Of a stretch of 22,717 nucleotides of DNA, positions 7,412 to 13,990 are shown piece by piece. Both the position numbers and the translations under genes were made by a program. Every line of letters begins with the position of its first letter. The stretch's first letter is position 1. A model generated the notes under the pieces. The model was not told where the DNA came from, searched no databases, and was given only the letters and a program-made list of their open reading frames with translations. Location: positions 1 through 22,717 of the forward strand of contig CAZFCB010000021.1 of NCBI GenBank assembly GCA_964517585.1, read 5' to 3'. The DNA comes from JAGORY01 sp964517585. GTDB taxonomy: Bacteria > Patescibacteriota > Gracilibacteria > Peribacterales > Peribacteraceae.

Positions 7412-9303
7412 TTAATTCTGCGCTAACCATTGAGTGATTTCTTTCTGCTTTTCTTCAGTTTTCTTAAACAGAACACTTTGGGAATTTTGTTTACCATCGC
7501 CACGACTTGAGAGTTCAGCAAAGAGCATATCGAGAGCATTGAAAGCTTCCTCGGCTTCAGCCCGTGTGAGTGTGCCTTTTTCTTGATTTTCACTGAAGGT
7601 CGCAAACGCTCTATCAGCATCATCGCGCAACGTGGCTAAATTTTTATCAGCCTCTTCTCGTTTTTGCTCTCTTGCATCCATCTCGTCACGCTTCGCAAGG
7701 ACTTCTTTCAGTGAGGCATCTGTCTGTGTGAAGAGAACACTCCGGAAATTCCTCTGCGCATTCGGGCCCGTGACGAGCGCATCAGCCAGTGCCTCAAGAG
7801 CTTCGACAGCCCTATTCACCACCGAACGGTTCATTGTGCCATTACCTTCCGCCTCTTTGTACGTCGCCATAGCTGCATCAGCAGTCTTGCTGAGAGCCAT
7901 GAGTTTTTCATGAGCTTGTACCTCCTGTTCATTCTTTGCATCCATCTCGTCACGCTTCGCAAGGACTTCTTTCAGTGAGGCATCTGTCTGNNNNNNNNNN
8001 NNNNNNNNNNNNNNNNNNNNNNNNNNNNNNNNNNNNNNNNNNNNNNNNNNNNNNNNNNNNNNNNNNNNNNNNNNNNNNNNNNNNNNNNNNTTGCATCCAT
8101 CTCGTCACGCTTCGCAAGGACTTCTTTCAGTGAGGCATCTGTCTGTGTGAAGAGAACACTCCGGAAATTCCTCTGCGCATTCGGGCCCGTGACGAGCGCA
8201 TCAGCCAGTGCCTCAAGAGCTTCGACAGCCCTATTCACCACCGAACGGTTCATTGTGCCATTACCTTCCGCCTCTTTGTACGTCGCCATAGCTGCATCAG
8301 CAGTCTTGCTGAGTGCGGCAAGCTTCTCGCTCGCTTGCTGTTCGATGGTCACAAATGCGATATCAAATTTTCCTTCTTTATAGGAAAGGGTAGATACCCC
8401 TTTTGCTGTTGGTACCTCAATAGTACGAGACCAGCCTTCGACGGGACGTAATGCCCCTGGGCCAAGTTCTCCAACAATTTTGTTCAAGTACTCGAGTTCG
8501 GCTTTTGTATCTTTACCCGCGGCAATGCTGCTGATAAGTTTGGAAGTAGTCTTACTAATGACGTCCTTTGGAGTCTCCAGAACAATTTTCCCATTTTCAT
8601 ACCGCAACCTCGATATTCCCTCAGGTCCTTTTACATCCTTTTCCCAGCCTGCTCTCGGTGGAGTGCCTTCTTCGAGAACTTGTGGAATAAGTGAATCGTT
8701 CAGGAAGGAAAGCTCGTTTTGGACGTCTTCGCCTTTTTCCACCATTGCAAAAATTTTATTGACTTGATCTTTGACAACACCCTGCGACCCAATGTCGGGA
8801 TCTGCCTGTCGTTCTTCCTTCACGACCTTCGGTGTTTCTGCGGCCGATGTCTTTGGAGCCTCTTTTGCGACCTTCGGTGCTTCTTTCACTACCTTTGGAG
8901 CCGCTTTCACAGATGTCTTTGGTACAACATTTTTTTGCACGGGCGTTTTTGTCTGCTGGACACGTTCGGCTGGCTGAGCAGTGCTCTGTCTTGGCCTCAA
9001 TGCTTTTTTGACTGCATCCTCGGCACCACGCACTCTGCCTTTCTGTACGGGTGACATATCCACGTTCAGAATTGGATCAGTGATTGCTGCAAATGTTTCT
9101 TTCTGTTTTTTCATCGCTGTGTCTGCACTTTCCACTTCTTTCTGTACTTCTGCCTCTGCGCCAGTTCTATCGCTCACCTCAATCATGGGAACTTTCGTCT
9201 CGATCGTCGGCGGTTGTGGCTGTGGTTTCTCCGAACCACTGTTGCCTTGGAAACCGAGGAGACGCTTCTCGCGATCACCGACGGAAAAAGAAAAGTTGCG
9301 CAT
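7412..9303 (-). CDS. B2: tag-bearing repeat protein, interrupted by an assembly gap
   Basis: No known family. The start MRNFSFSVGDREKRLL matches the B1 tag. Up to ~170 it is disordered and rich in Pro, Lys and Ala (KVVKEAPKVAKEAPK). Residues ~176-247 and ~248-318 are two diverged copies of one domain (helices, then GW-x-(K/R), then (R/L)-Y-(E/K)-x-GK). From ~319 on come ~88-residue helical repeats (SKTADAAMATYKEAEGNGT...VLFTQTDASLKEVL); the last copy, ending at the stop, is diverged (ATFSENQEKGTLTR..., SVLFKKTEEKQKEI). A run of 100 N at 7991-8090 falls inside the repeat array and breaks the frame; replacing it with the rest of a repeat unit restores it, so I read one gene. No signal peptide, cysteine or membrane span is seen. 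Confidence 0.8.
7672..7894. repeat. B2 coding repeat, downstream copy
   Basis: These 223 bases are identical to 8091-8313, including third codon positions. The start of the next copy (7936) lies 264 bases away, so the unit is 264 bases, or 88 codons. The unit encodes most of a helical repeat of B2. Confidence 0.92.
7991..8090. other. Assembly gap (100 N placeholder) inside the repeat array
   Basis: Exactly 100 N. The 55 bases before it (7936-7990) equal the first 55 bases after it (8091-8145), both being the beginning of the 264-base unit. The true missing length is therefore most simply 209 bases plus any multiple of 264. That length, unlike 100, keeps the B2 frame continuous. The gap is a scaffolding artefact of a collapsed repeat, not a mutation. 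Confidence 0.9.
8091..8313. repeat. B2 coding repeat, upstream copy
   Basis: Identical over 223 bases to 7672-7894; the match ends after the codons for the SKTADAAM helix, beyond which the two copies differ (EQQASEKLAA here, HEKLMA in the other copy). Confidence 0.92.
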
Positions 9304-9314
9304 AAAAATGATGG

Positions 9315-9680
9315 TTAAAAGGCGGATAGTTGTTCCTCAAGAGCCGTGAGGACTGAAGATTCTTTTGTATCGTTTACCTGAGATGCAACCTCTGTAATTG
9401 TGCGCTTATAGACACCAAGAGCCTCAGAAAGGCTTTTCATGTAGAGATCGTACGTATTCTTATACTTTGCAAATGCTTTTCCGTATCTCTCATACCTCTT
9501 CTTTTTGTCAGAGACACTTTCTGTAGCGTACGGTGCGTCCAACGTCGCCACATTGGAGAGCATCAGCTCAGGCTCAATCTCGGACATGATGGAGTCGTAC
9601 AATTCTTCCCCTGTTGGGAACACAATATTCAGAGCGAACAATTCTGAGACCAAGCCTGTGTCTGACACGGGAGGAAACAA
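9315..9680 (-). CDS. A2: small helical 'IEPEL' protein, first gene of the cassette
   Basis: Paralog of A1: FPTGEELYDSIMSEIEPEL, LDAPYATES, KKRYERYGKAFAKY, VYKRTITEV and the ending TALEEQLSAF line up with the A1 blocks. The protein has up to 121 residues, is predicted helical and has no cysteine or signal peptide. The start is uncertain: TTG at 9680 or GTG at 9668 are the first candidates downstream of the promoter at 9707-9735, which would start transcription near 9700; there is no ATG before the conserved core. B2 begins 11 bases after its stop. Function unknown; what is visible is that each A gene sits directly upstream of a B gene. Confidence 0.82.
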   Translation of the reverse strand: MFPPVSDTGLVSELFALNIVFPTGEELYDSIMSEIEPELMLSNVATLDAPYATESVSDKKKRYERYGKAFAKYKNTYDLYMKSLSEALGVYKRTITEVASQVNDTKESSVLTALEEQLSAF

Positions 9681-9706
9681 GGAGATGGTTGTGTGTATTT
9701 GTGAAC

Positions 9707-9735
9707 ATTATACTATAAAAATATTTTTTTAGCAA
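9707..9735 (-). promoter_or_regulatory. Sigma-70-type promoter of the A-B cassette
   Basis: On the minus strand TTGCTA (9735-9730), a 17-base spacer and a consensus TATAAT (9712-9707) predict a start of transcription near 9700, about 20 bases before the first A2 start codon. The surrounding sequence is A/T-rich. This is one of the best promoter matches in the window and supports the cassette being its own transcription unit. Confidence 0.7.
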
Positions 9736-9814
9736 TTACAAGTTGAGGAGTCAATTGTGTTGTACTTTCGTGATGTAAATCTACTTTTTTTGCTCTTTTT
9801 CTTTGAAAAGCTCT

Positions 9815-9843
9815 TTGGTATGTCATTTTTATGGGACAATAAT
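9815..9843 (+). promoter_or_regulatory. Candidate promoter for the infA-rpsI operon
   Basis: TTGGTA (9815-9820), a 17-base spacer and AATAAT (9838-9843) face infA. A promoter is expected here because the cassette separates infA from the upstream ribosomal genes. The leader would be about 110 bases. A weaker alternative is TTGCAG (9901) with TAGGAT (9924). Confidence 0.35.
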
Positions 9844-9961
9844 ATATGTATTTCGCAATAGCTTTCTTCACTTTCACTCTCTTTCCGAGGAGTTTGGGGC
9901 TTGCAGGAAGGTTTAACGATCTGTAGGATTGCTCGGCTTCCATCACCCCTTTACCCCACAA

Positions 9962-10279
9962 GTGTCAAAGGATGTTATCGAACTCATTGGCGTCATTGAA
10001 GAGTGCTATCCGAACACCACGTTCCGCGTCCGCATCACTTCACAAGAGGCCAAGAACCATAATCTCCTCTGTCATTTAGCCGGTCGCATGAGAGTGCATA
10101 AGGTGAGGATTCTCCCCGGTGATCGTGTGAAAGTCGAAATGACTCCGTACGATCTCCAGAAGGGACGCATCGTCTATCGCTTTAGAGCAGATGACACGCG
10201 CCTCACACCAGATGGACAACTTATCCAAGTGCCAACACCTGGCACAGTTCCTGCCACCGAAGACCCTACGCCACTATGA
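9962..10279 (+). CDS. infA: Translation initiation factor IF-1 with C-terminal extension
   Basis: IF-1 is an OB-fold protein that binds the ribosomal A site during initiation. The family core is visible: SKDVIELIGVIEECYPNTTFRV, HLAGRMRVHKVRILPGDRVKV, and TPYDLQKGRIVYR. The start is set at GTG 9962, giving M-SKDVIE as in other IF-1 proteins; a TTG at 9929 would add eleven residues with no similarity. The protein has 105 residues instead of the usual ~72: about four extra residues between strands (SQEAKNHN) and a ~30-residue Pro/Thr-rich tail after VYR. The stop overlaps the rpmJ start (ATGA). No Shine-Dalgarno precedes it. Confidence 0.92.
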   Translation: MSKDVIELIGVIEECYPNTTFRVRITSQEAKNHNLLCHLAGRMRVHKVRILPGDRVKVEMTPYDLQKGRIVYRFRADDTRLTPDGQLIQVPTPGTVPATEDPTPL

Positions 10280-10389
10280 AAGTCTCCGCATCTATCAAGC
10301 CTCGTTGTAAAGATTGCGCTCCCGTGCGCCGCAGGGGTGTGCGATACATTGTGTGCAAAAATCCTCGACATAAGCAGAGGCAAGGCTAA
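10276..10389 (+). CDS. rpmJ: 50S ribosomal protein L36
   Basis: A 37-codon gene read directly from the sequence: it begins MKVSASIKPRCKDCAPVRRR and ends with CKNPRHKQRQG. bL36 is the smallest protein of the large subunit. The zinc ligands C11, C14, C27 and H32 are all present, so this is the zinc-binding (C+) form. The start ATG overlaps the infA stop by four bases, indicating coupled translation, and the order infA-rpmJ-rpsM is the conserved one. Confidence 0.95.
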   Translation: MKVSASIKPRCKDCAPVRRRGVRYIVCKNPRHKQRQG

Positions 10390-10447
10390 AGATCTCATTA
10401 TCACGTCACCGTTCACTTTCTACTTTCACTTCACACTTTTCACTTCC
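10390..10447 (+). promoter_or_regulatory. C/T-rich spacer before rpsM
   Basis: The spacer consists largely of short pyrimidine repeats of the type ACTTTTCACTT and runs directly into the ATG without any Shine-Dalgarno. A related repeat stands before rpsK (10829-10867). Its role is unknown; it could keep the start region unstructured. Confidence 0.4.
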
Positions 10448-10828
10448 ATGGTTCGTATCGCAGGTGTGGTTCTCCCCGGCAACAAGCAGATTGAAATCGC
10501 TCTTACGGCGATCAAAGGTATTGGCAGGCCGATGGCGAAGCGTTTGCTGACGGAAGCCAAAATTCCAACGGAGACAAAAGCAGAGAAGCTCTCAGAGACA
10601 CAGGAGGCACTGCTACGTACACTCGTTGATAAGCTTCCGACAGAAGGAGATCTTACCCGCAAAGTTTCTCTCGACATCAAACGTTTGCAGGACATTGGTA
10701 CATGGAGAGGAGGGCGTCACAAGAAAAAGCTCCCGACTCGTGGGCAGACCTCTCGTCGCAATGCGCGCACACGACGCGGTAAGAGAAAGACCGGACTTTC
10801 CGGACGCACGACACTCACGAAGACCTAA
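10448..10828 (+). CDS. rpsM: 30S ribosomal protein S13
   Basis: uS13 sits in the head of the small subunit and contacts tRNA and the large subunit. The 126 residues begin MVRIAGVVLPGNKQIEIALT, followed by the helix-hairpin-helix part (IKGIGRPMAKRLL) and the basic tail TWRGGRHKKKLPTRGQ...NARTRRGKRKT. An in-frame upstream GTG exists, but the preceding 37 residues come from the C/T-rich spacer and the end of rpmJ, so ATG 10448 is chosen, which also gives the normal family length. It is followed by rpsK after 39 bases. Confidence 0.96.
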   Translation: MVRIAGVVLPGNKQIEIALTAIKGIGRPMAKRLLTEAKIPTETKAEKLSETQEALLRTLVDKLPTEGDLTRKVSLDIKRLQDIGTWRGGRHKKKLPTRGQTSRRNARTRRGKRKTGLSGRTTLTKT

Positions 10829-10867
10829 GCTCGTACACTTTCCACTTTTCACTTCGTTACCTCTCTC
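10829..10867 (+). promoter_or_regulatory. C/T-rich spacer before rpsK
   Basis: CACTTTCCACTTTTCACTTC followed by a CTCTCTC run directly before the ATG. It repeats the motif seen upstream of rpsM and again lacks a Shine-Dalgarno. Confidence 0.35.
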
Positions 10868-11353
10868 ATGGCTGAAGCATCTAAAAACAACGTACTAGCA
10901 ATGCTGGAGGCTAATCCCTCAGCATCCTCTGCTACGGAAGCTGCGACGAAAGATGCATCTGCAACTGCAGACACTCCGAAGAGAAAAGTAAAGAAGACGA
11001 AGCATAGCGTCCCAAAAGCTCGCGCCTGCATCTGTTCATCGGAAAATAATACGATTGTCACGATCACTGATCTCAACGGAAAAGTTTTGGCATGGGCCAG
11101 TTCTGGTTCCAGTGGCTTCAAAGGTGCGCGCAAATCCACTCCGTATGCAGCCAAAGTTGCAGCGGAGAAGGCAATGACCGCAGCGTCGCCTTACGGCATC
11201 CAGACACTTGAAATTGAGGTGAAGGGCATTGGCCCTGGTCGTGAGCAGGCAATTCGCGGACTACAGATCGCTGGTGTTAACTTTGAATCCATCACCGACA
11301 AAACTCCGATTGCTCATGGCGGCTGCAGGGCAAAAAGGCCACGCCGCGTCTAA
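10868..11353 (+). CDS. rpsK: 30S ribosomal protein S11 with N-terminal extension
   Basis: uS11 is part of the platform of the small subunit, near the mRNA exit. The conserved core starts around residue 45 (SVPKARACICSSENNTIVTI) and includes ASSGSSGFKGARKSTPYAA, VKGIGPGREQAIRGL and the C-terminal ITDKTPIAHGGCRAKRPRRV. In front of the core lies an Ala/Ser/Thr-rich, low-complexity segment that makes the protein 161 residues instead of about 130. The ATG at 10868 is preceded by a C/T-rich spacer rather than a Shine-Dalgarno. The extension could in principle be an annotation effect, but no later ATG before the core gives a sensible start except one at residue 12. Confidence 0.94.
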   Translation: MAEASKNNVLAMLEANPSASSATEAATKDASATADTPKRKVKKTKHSVPKARACICSSENNTIVTITDLNGKVLAWASSGSSGFKGARKSTPYAAKVAAEKAMTAASPYGIQTLEIEVKGIGPGREQAIRGLQIAGVNFESITDKTPIAHGGCRAKRPRRV

Positions 11354-11381
11354 TTCGTCTTCCACCCACTCTTTCCTCATT

Positions 11382-12008
11382 ATGCGATATACAGGTCCTA
11401 AAGCACGGCGCGTCCGCAGACAGAATTTCAATGTCTACGGTGCTGACAAGTACGACAAAATTCTTCAGAAGAAGCCGTACCCACCAGGAATGCAAGCAGC
11501 ATCTCGTGGAGGTCGTGCGGCAAAAATCTCTGAATACGGAAAGCAGCTACTGGAGAAACAGAAAGTGTGTGCTATCTACGGCGTGCACGATAAACAACTG
11601 CGCTCTATTTTCGCAGAGGCTAGCCAAACGCTTGGCCAGACAGACTCCATGATGCACACAATCCTCGAGCGCAGACTCGACAACACACTCTTCCGTGCTG
11701 GTTTTTCTGCAACACGACTGCAATCACGTCAGTTTGTTTCTCATGGACTCTTTACGGTCAATGGAACTCGGGTCACGATTGCTTCCTATCGTATCAAGCC
11801 TGGCGACATCATAAAAGTACGCCAGCAACGCAAGTCATCACCCGTATTTGGTCCCATTCTCGCTGCACACGAAAAATATATCGCTCCCGATTGGATGAAG
11901 GTTGATCCAGCCACGCTCACATGCGAGGTGAAGGCTCTTCCTTCCGAGGAAAAGCATCATGAAATGGGCATCGATATGCGCAAAGTCATTGGTTTCTTCT
12001 CTCGCTAA
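11382..12008 (+). CDS. rpsD: 30S ribosomal protein S4 (zinc-free form)
   Basis: uS4 is a primary 16S rRNA-binding protein of the small subunit and in many bacteria also a translational regulator of its operon. The 208 residues begin MRYTGPKARRVRRQNFNVYG; the four-cysteine zinc site found in some S4 proteins is absent, so this is the C-minus form. The S4 RNA-binding domain is at about 97-150 (RLDNTLFRAGFSATRLQSRQ, VNGTRVTIASYRIKPGDII). The family-typical ending GIDMRKVIGFFSR is present. The frame is open upstream over the end of rpsK, but ATG 11382 gives the normal N-terminus. Gap to rpsK 28 bases, C/T-rich. Confidence 0.96.
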   Translation: MRYTGPKARRVRRQNFNVYGADKYDKILQKKPYPPGMQAASRGGRAAKISEYGKQLLEKQKVCAIYGVHDKQLRSIFAEASQTLGQTDSMMHTILERRLDNTLFRAGFSATRLQSRQFVSHGLFTVNGTRVTIASYRIKPGDIIKVRQQRKSSPVFGPILAAHEKYIAPDWMKVDPATLTCEVKALPSEEKHHEMGIDMRKVIGFFSR

Positions 12009-12043
12009 ACAGTCATTCTCCTTATCAGTTTCATCCGCCCTTT

Positions 12044-13024
12044 ATGCACATCATCCAGGAAGAGATCGGCCTCCCAAAGGTCACGCAGGTTCAGGTGAAG
12101 AAAGGGGACGCTACACACGTTGTCTTCTCTGTCGGTCCGTTGCCTCCGGGCTACGGTATGACCCTCGGGAATTCACTTCGTCGCGTTCTGCTCAGCAGTC
12201 TTCCTGGCGCTGCCATCAGCTCCATTCGCGTTGCTGGCGCGCATCACGAGTACACCACGATCAAAGGTGTTCGTGAATCTGTTCTGGATATCGCGCTCAA
12301 CATGAAGCAGGTGAAACTTCGCAAGCATCATAAAGATGCTGAAGTTGCTACATTGGAAGGAAAGGGTCCGAAGATCCTCACCGCAGGTGACATTAAGACA
12401 AGTTCGGACGTCGAGATCATCAATCCTGATCTTCCGCTCTTGAAACTTGAAAAGGGCGCATCGATCAAAATGGAACTCACGATCGAGAAAGGTGTTGGCT
12501 ACCAGCCAGCCTCTGAGAGGAATAAGAAGCACAACGAGCCTGGCCTCATGCACATCGACACGATCTTCAGCCCTGTGGAGCGCGTTCGGTTTGAAGTCGA
12601 GTCAACACGCGTTGGTCAGCGGACGAACTTAGAGAAGCTCGTCATTGAGATTGTCACCAATGGTTCACTCTCAGCAGACGAAGCTGTACGTTTTGCGTCT
12701 CAGGTTCTTTCTCAGTACTTCAACTTCTTTGGCATGGATGAGGAGACAGTCGAGAAGGAGTTCATGGCTGACTTCACACGTACAAGTCAGGTTGCTCCAG
12801 AGGTAGATCGCCAGTCCGCAAAGGAGAGTTATACCCCGATTGAGATTCTCAATCTTTCGCCACGCACACTCAACTCGCTCATCAATGCGGGTGTCGGTTC
12901 CATCGAGCAGCTTGTGAAGTGTAATCCTGCAACACTCTCTAACTTCCGTGGCTTTGGTACGAAGGCACTGGATGAAGTCAGGCAGACGCTTGCCACTCGT
13001 GGCCTTACACTGACAGAAGAATAA
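12044..13024 (+). CDS. rpoA: DNA-directed RNA polymerase subunit alpha
   Basis: Alpha dimerises through its N-terminal domain and starts assembly of the polymerase; its C-terminal domain binds DNA and activators. Visible parts are the N-terminal dimerisation segment (TLGNSLRRVLLSSLPGAAIS, IKGVRESVLDIALN), the inserted subdomain, a linker at roughly 235-260, and the C-terminal helix-hairpin-helix domain (PIEILNLSPRTLNSLINAGV, NFRGFGTKALDEVRQTL). In the DNA-binding surface, the residues matching E. coli R265, N268, G296 and K298 are kept; S299 is Ala. The length of 326 is normal. Position between rpsD and rplQ is standard. No Shine-Dalgarno; the 35-base spacer is pyrimidine-rich. Confidence 0.97.
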   Translation: MHIIQEEIGLPKVTQVQVKKGDATHVVFSVGPLPPGYGMTLGNSLRRVLLSSLPGAAISSIRVAGAHHEYTTIKGVRESVLDIALNMKQVKLRKHHKDAEVATLEGKGPKILTAGDIKTSSDVEIINPDLPLLKLEKGASIKMELTIEKGVGYQPASERNKKHNEPGLMHIDTIFSPVERVRFEVESTRVGQRTNLEKLVIEIVTNGSLSADEAVRFASQVLSQYFNFFGMDEETVEKEFMADFTRTSQVAPEVDRQSAKESYTPIEILNLSPRTLNSLINAGVGSIEQLVKCNPATLSNFRGFGTKALDEVRQTLATRGLTLTEE

Positions 13025-13124
13025 TAAAGCTTTTGGCTTTGAAGACACTGCCAATTGCTCACTGCTGTCCGCACATTCTGCACCCCTACCCAATCTCTCC
13101 AGTCATCGCTACAATCTCTGTCCC

Positions 13125-13553
13125 ATGCGTCATCAGAACCATAGTCAACGGCTCGGAAGAAAGCCCGATCAGGCTCGTTCCCTCCTGAAGAATCTCCTGA
13201 CGTCTGTTTTGCTCTACGAAACCGTTCGTACGACGAAAAAGCGCGCACAAGTTGTGCGTCCTCTTGTGGATCGCGTGATTGCTATTGGCAAGCGTGAACG
13301 AAATGACTTAGCAATCCGTAAGATCAATGATTTCGTCTGTGATGACAATGCGTGCAAAAAAGTTCTTGAGGTTCTGGCACAGCGCTACGCAAAACGTCCC
13401 TCCGGATTTACCCGTATGGTTCCCGTTGGTCAAAGACAAGGCGATGGTGCCCTCATGGTCGAACTAAGCCTTGTGGATGCCGCAGCGCCTATTGTTGCGA
13501 CTGAGGAAGAGCCGACAGTGAAGAAAAAGACTTCTAGCAAGAAATCCGCATAA
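13125..13553 (+). CDS. rplQ: 50S ribosomal protein L17
   Basis: bL17 lies near the peptide exit of the large subunit. The N-terminus MRHQNHSQRLGRKPDQARSL and the following LLTSVLLYETVRTTKKRAQ are characteristic, as is GFTRMVPVGQRQGDGALM near the C-terminus. The protein has 142 residues, longer than the shortest family members (~117) because of a tail with acidic, then Lys/Ser-rich residues (EEEPTVKKKTSSKKSA). The 100-base spacer after rpoA is the longest within this part of the operon; I see only a weak hairpin (AAAGC/GCTTT near 13026) in it. Confidence 0.95.
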   Translation: MRHQNHSQRLGRKPDQARSLLKNLLTSVLLYETVRTTKKRAQVVRPLVDRVIAIGKRERNDLAIRKINDFVCDDNACKKVLEVLAQRYAKRPSGFTRMVPVGQRQGDGALMVELSLVDAAAPIVATEEEPTVKKKTSSKKSA

Positions 13554-13558
13554 TCCCC

Positions 13559-13987
13559 ATGAAGACTTCATTCCCAAAAGCGGCAGCACCTCAGTGGTTC
13601 GTTGTTGATGCATCAGACAAGGTACTCGGAACCCTGAGCGTTGAGATAGCAAACGTTCTGCGCGGACGCAATAAGCCAACATTTGTTCCTCACATTCGTT
13701 GTGGTGATCATGTTGTTGTCATCAATGCCGAAAAAATTAAAGTCACAGGTTCGAAGCTTGAGCAGAAAAAATACTACCGTCATGCTGGTTACCTCGGTCA
13801 CTTGCGTGAAACGAGCATGGAACAACTCATGGAGAAGAATCCTGCAAAAATCATCGAGCATGCCGTCAAAGGAATGCTGCCAAAAAATGCCACCCGTCAG
13901 CACACACTTCGTCAGCTTCATGTTTTTGCCGGTCCTACGCATACTCACGAGGCACAGCAGCCCATTGCATTCCCTCTCTCCATCTAG
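13559..13987 (+). CDS. rplM: 50S ribosomal protein L13
   Basis: uL13 is an early-assembling protein of the large subunit. The 142 residues show the family pattern: QWFVVDASDKVLGTLSVEIA at the start, then LRGRNKPTFVPHIRCGDHVV, INAEKIKVTGSKLEQKKYYR, LRETSMEQLMEKNPAKIIEHAVKGMLPKN split over the middle, and the closing LHVFAGPTHTHEAQQP. It starts five bases after rplQ and is followed three bases later by rpsI, the usual rplM-rpsI pair appended to the alpha operon. No Shine-Dalgarno. Confidence 0.96.
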   Translation: MKTSFPKAAAPQWFVVDASDKVLGTLSVEIANVLRGRNKPTFVPHIRCGDHVVVINAEKIKVTGSKLEQKKYYRHAGYLGHLRETSMEQLMEKNPAKIIEHAVKGMLPKNATRQHTLRQLHVFAGPTHTHEAQQPIAFPLSI

Positions 13988-13990
13988 CCT

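Noticed and set aside
7412..7945. Separate 177-residue gene downstream of the N gap
   Set aside because: Its apparent start ATG is an internal Met of the repeat (the same M occurs in the other copies), and the frame joins B2 once the gap has a realistic length.
7012..9680. Toxin-antitoxin interpretation of A and B
   Set aside because: Size fits poorly: B proteins are very large and modular, no toxin motif is visible, and A has no DNA-binding signature.
9713..9961. Open frame of 82 codons on the minus strand between A2 and infA
   Set aside because: Its end lies inside the cassette promoter and its start overlaps infA's upstream region; the sequence is A/T-rich with no recognisable protein, so it is treated as intergenic.
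10337..10447. Upstream in-frame extension of rpsM from a GTG
   Set aside because: It reads through the end of rpmJ in another frame and the C/T-rich spacer; S13 proteins start at MVRIAGV.
11229..11381. Upstream in-frame extension of rpsD
   Set aside because: It overlaps the conserved end of rpsK in another frame; S4 similarity starts at the ATG at 11382.
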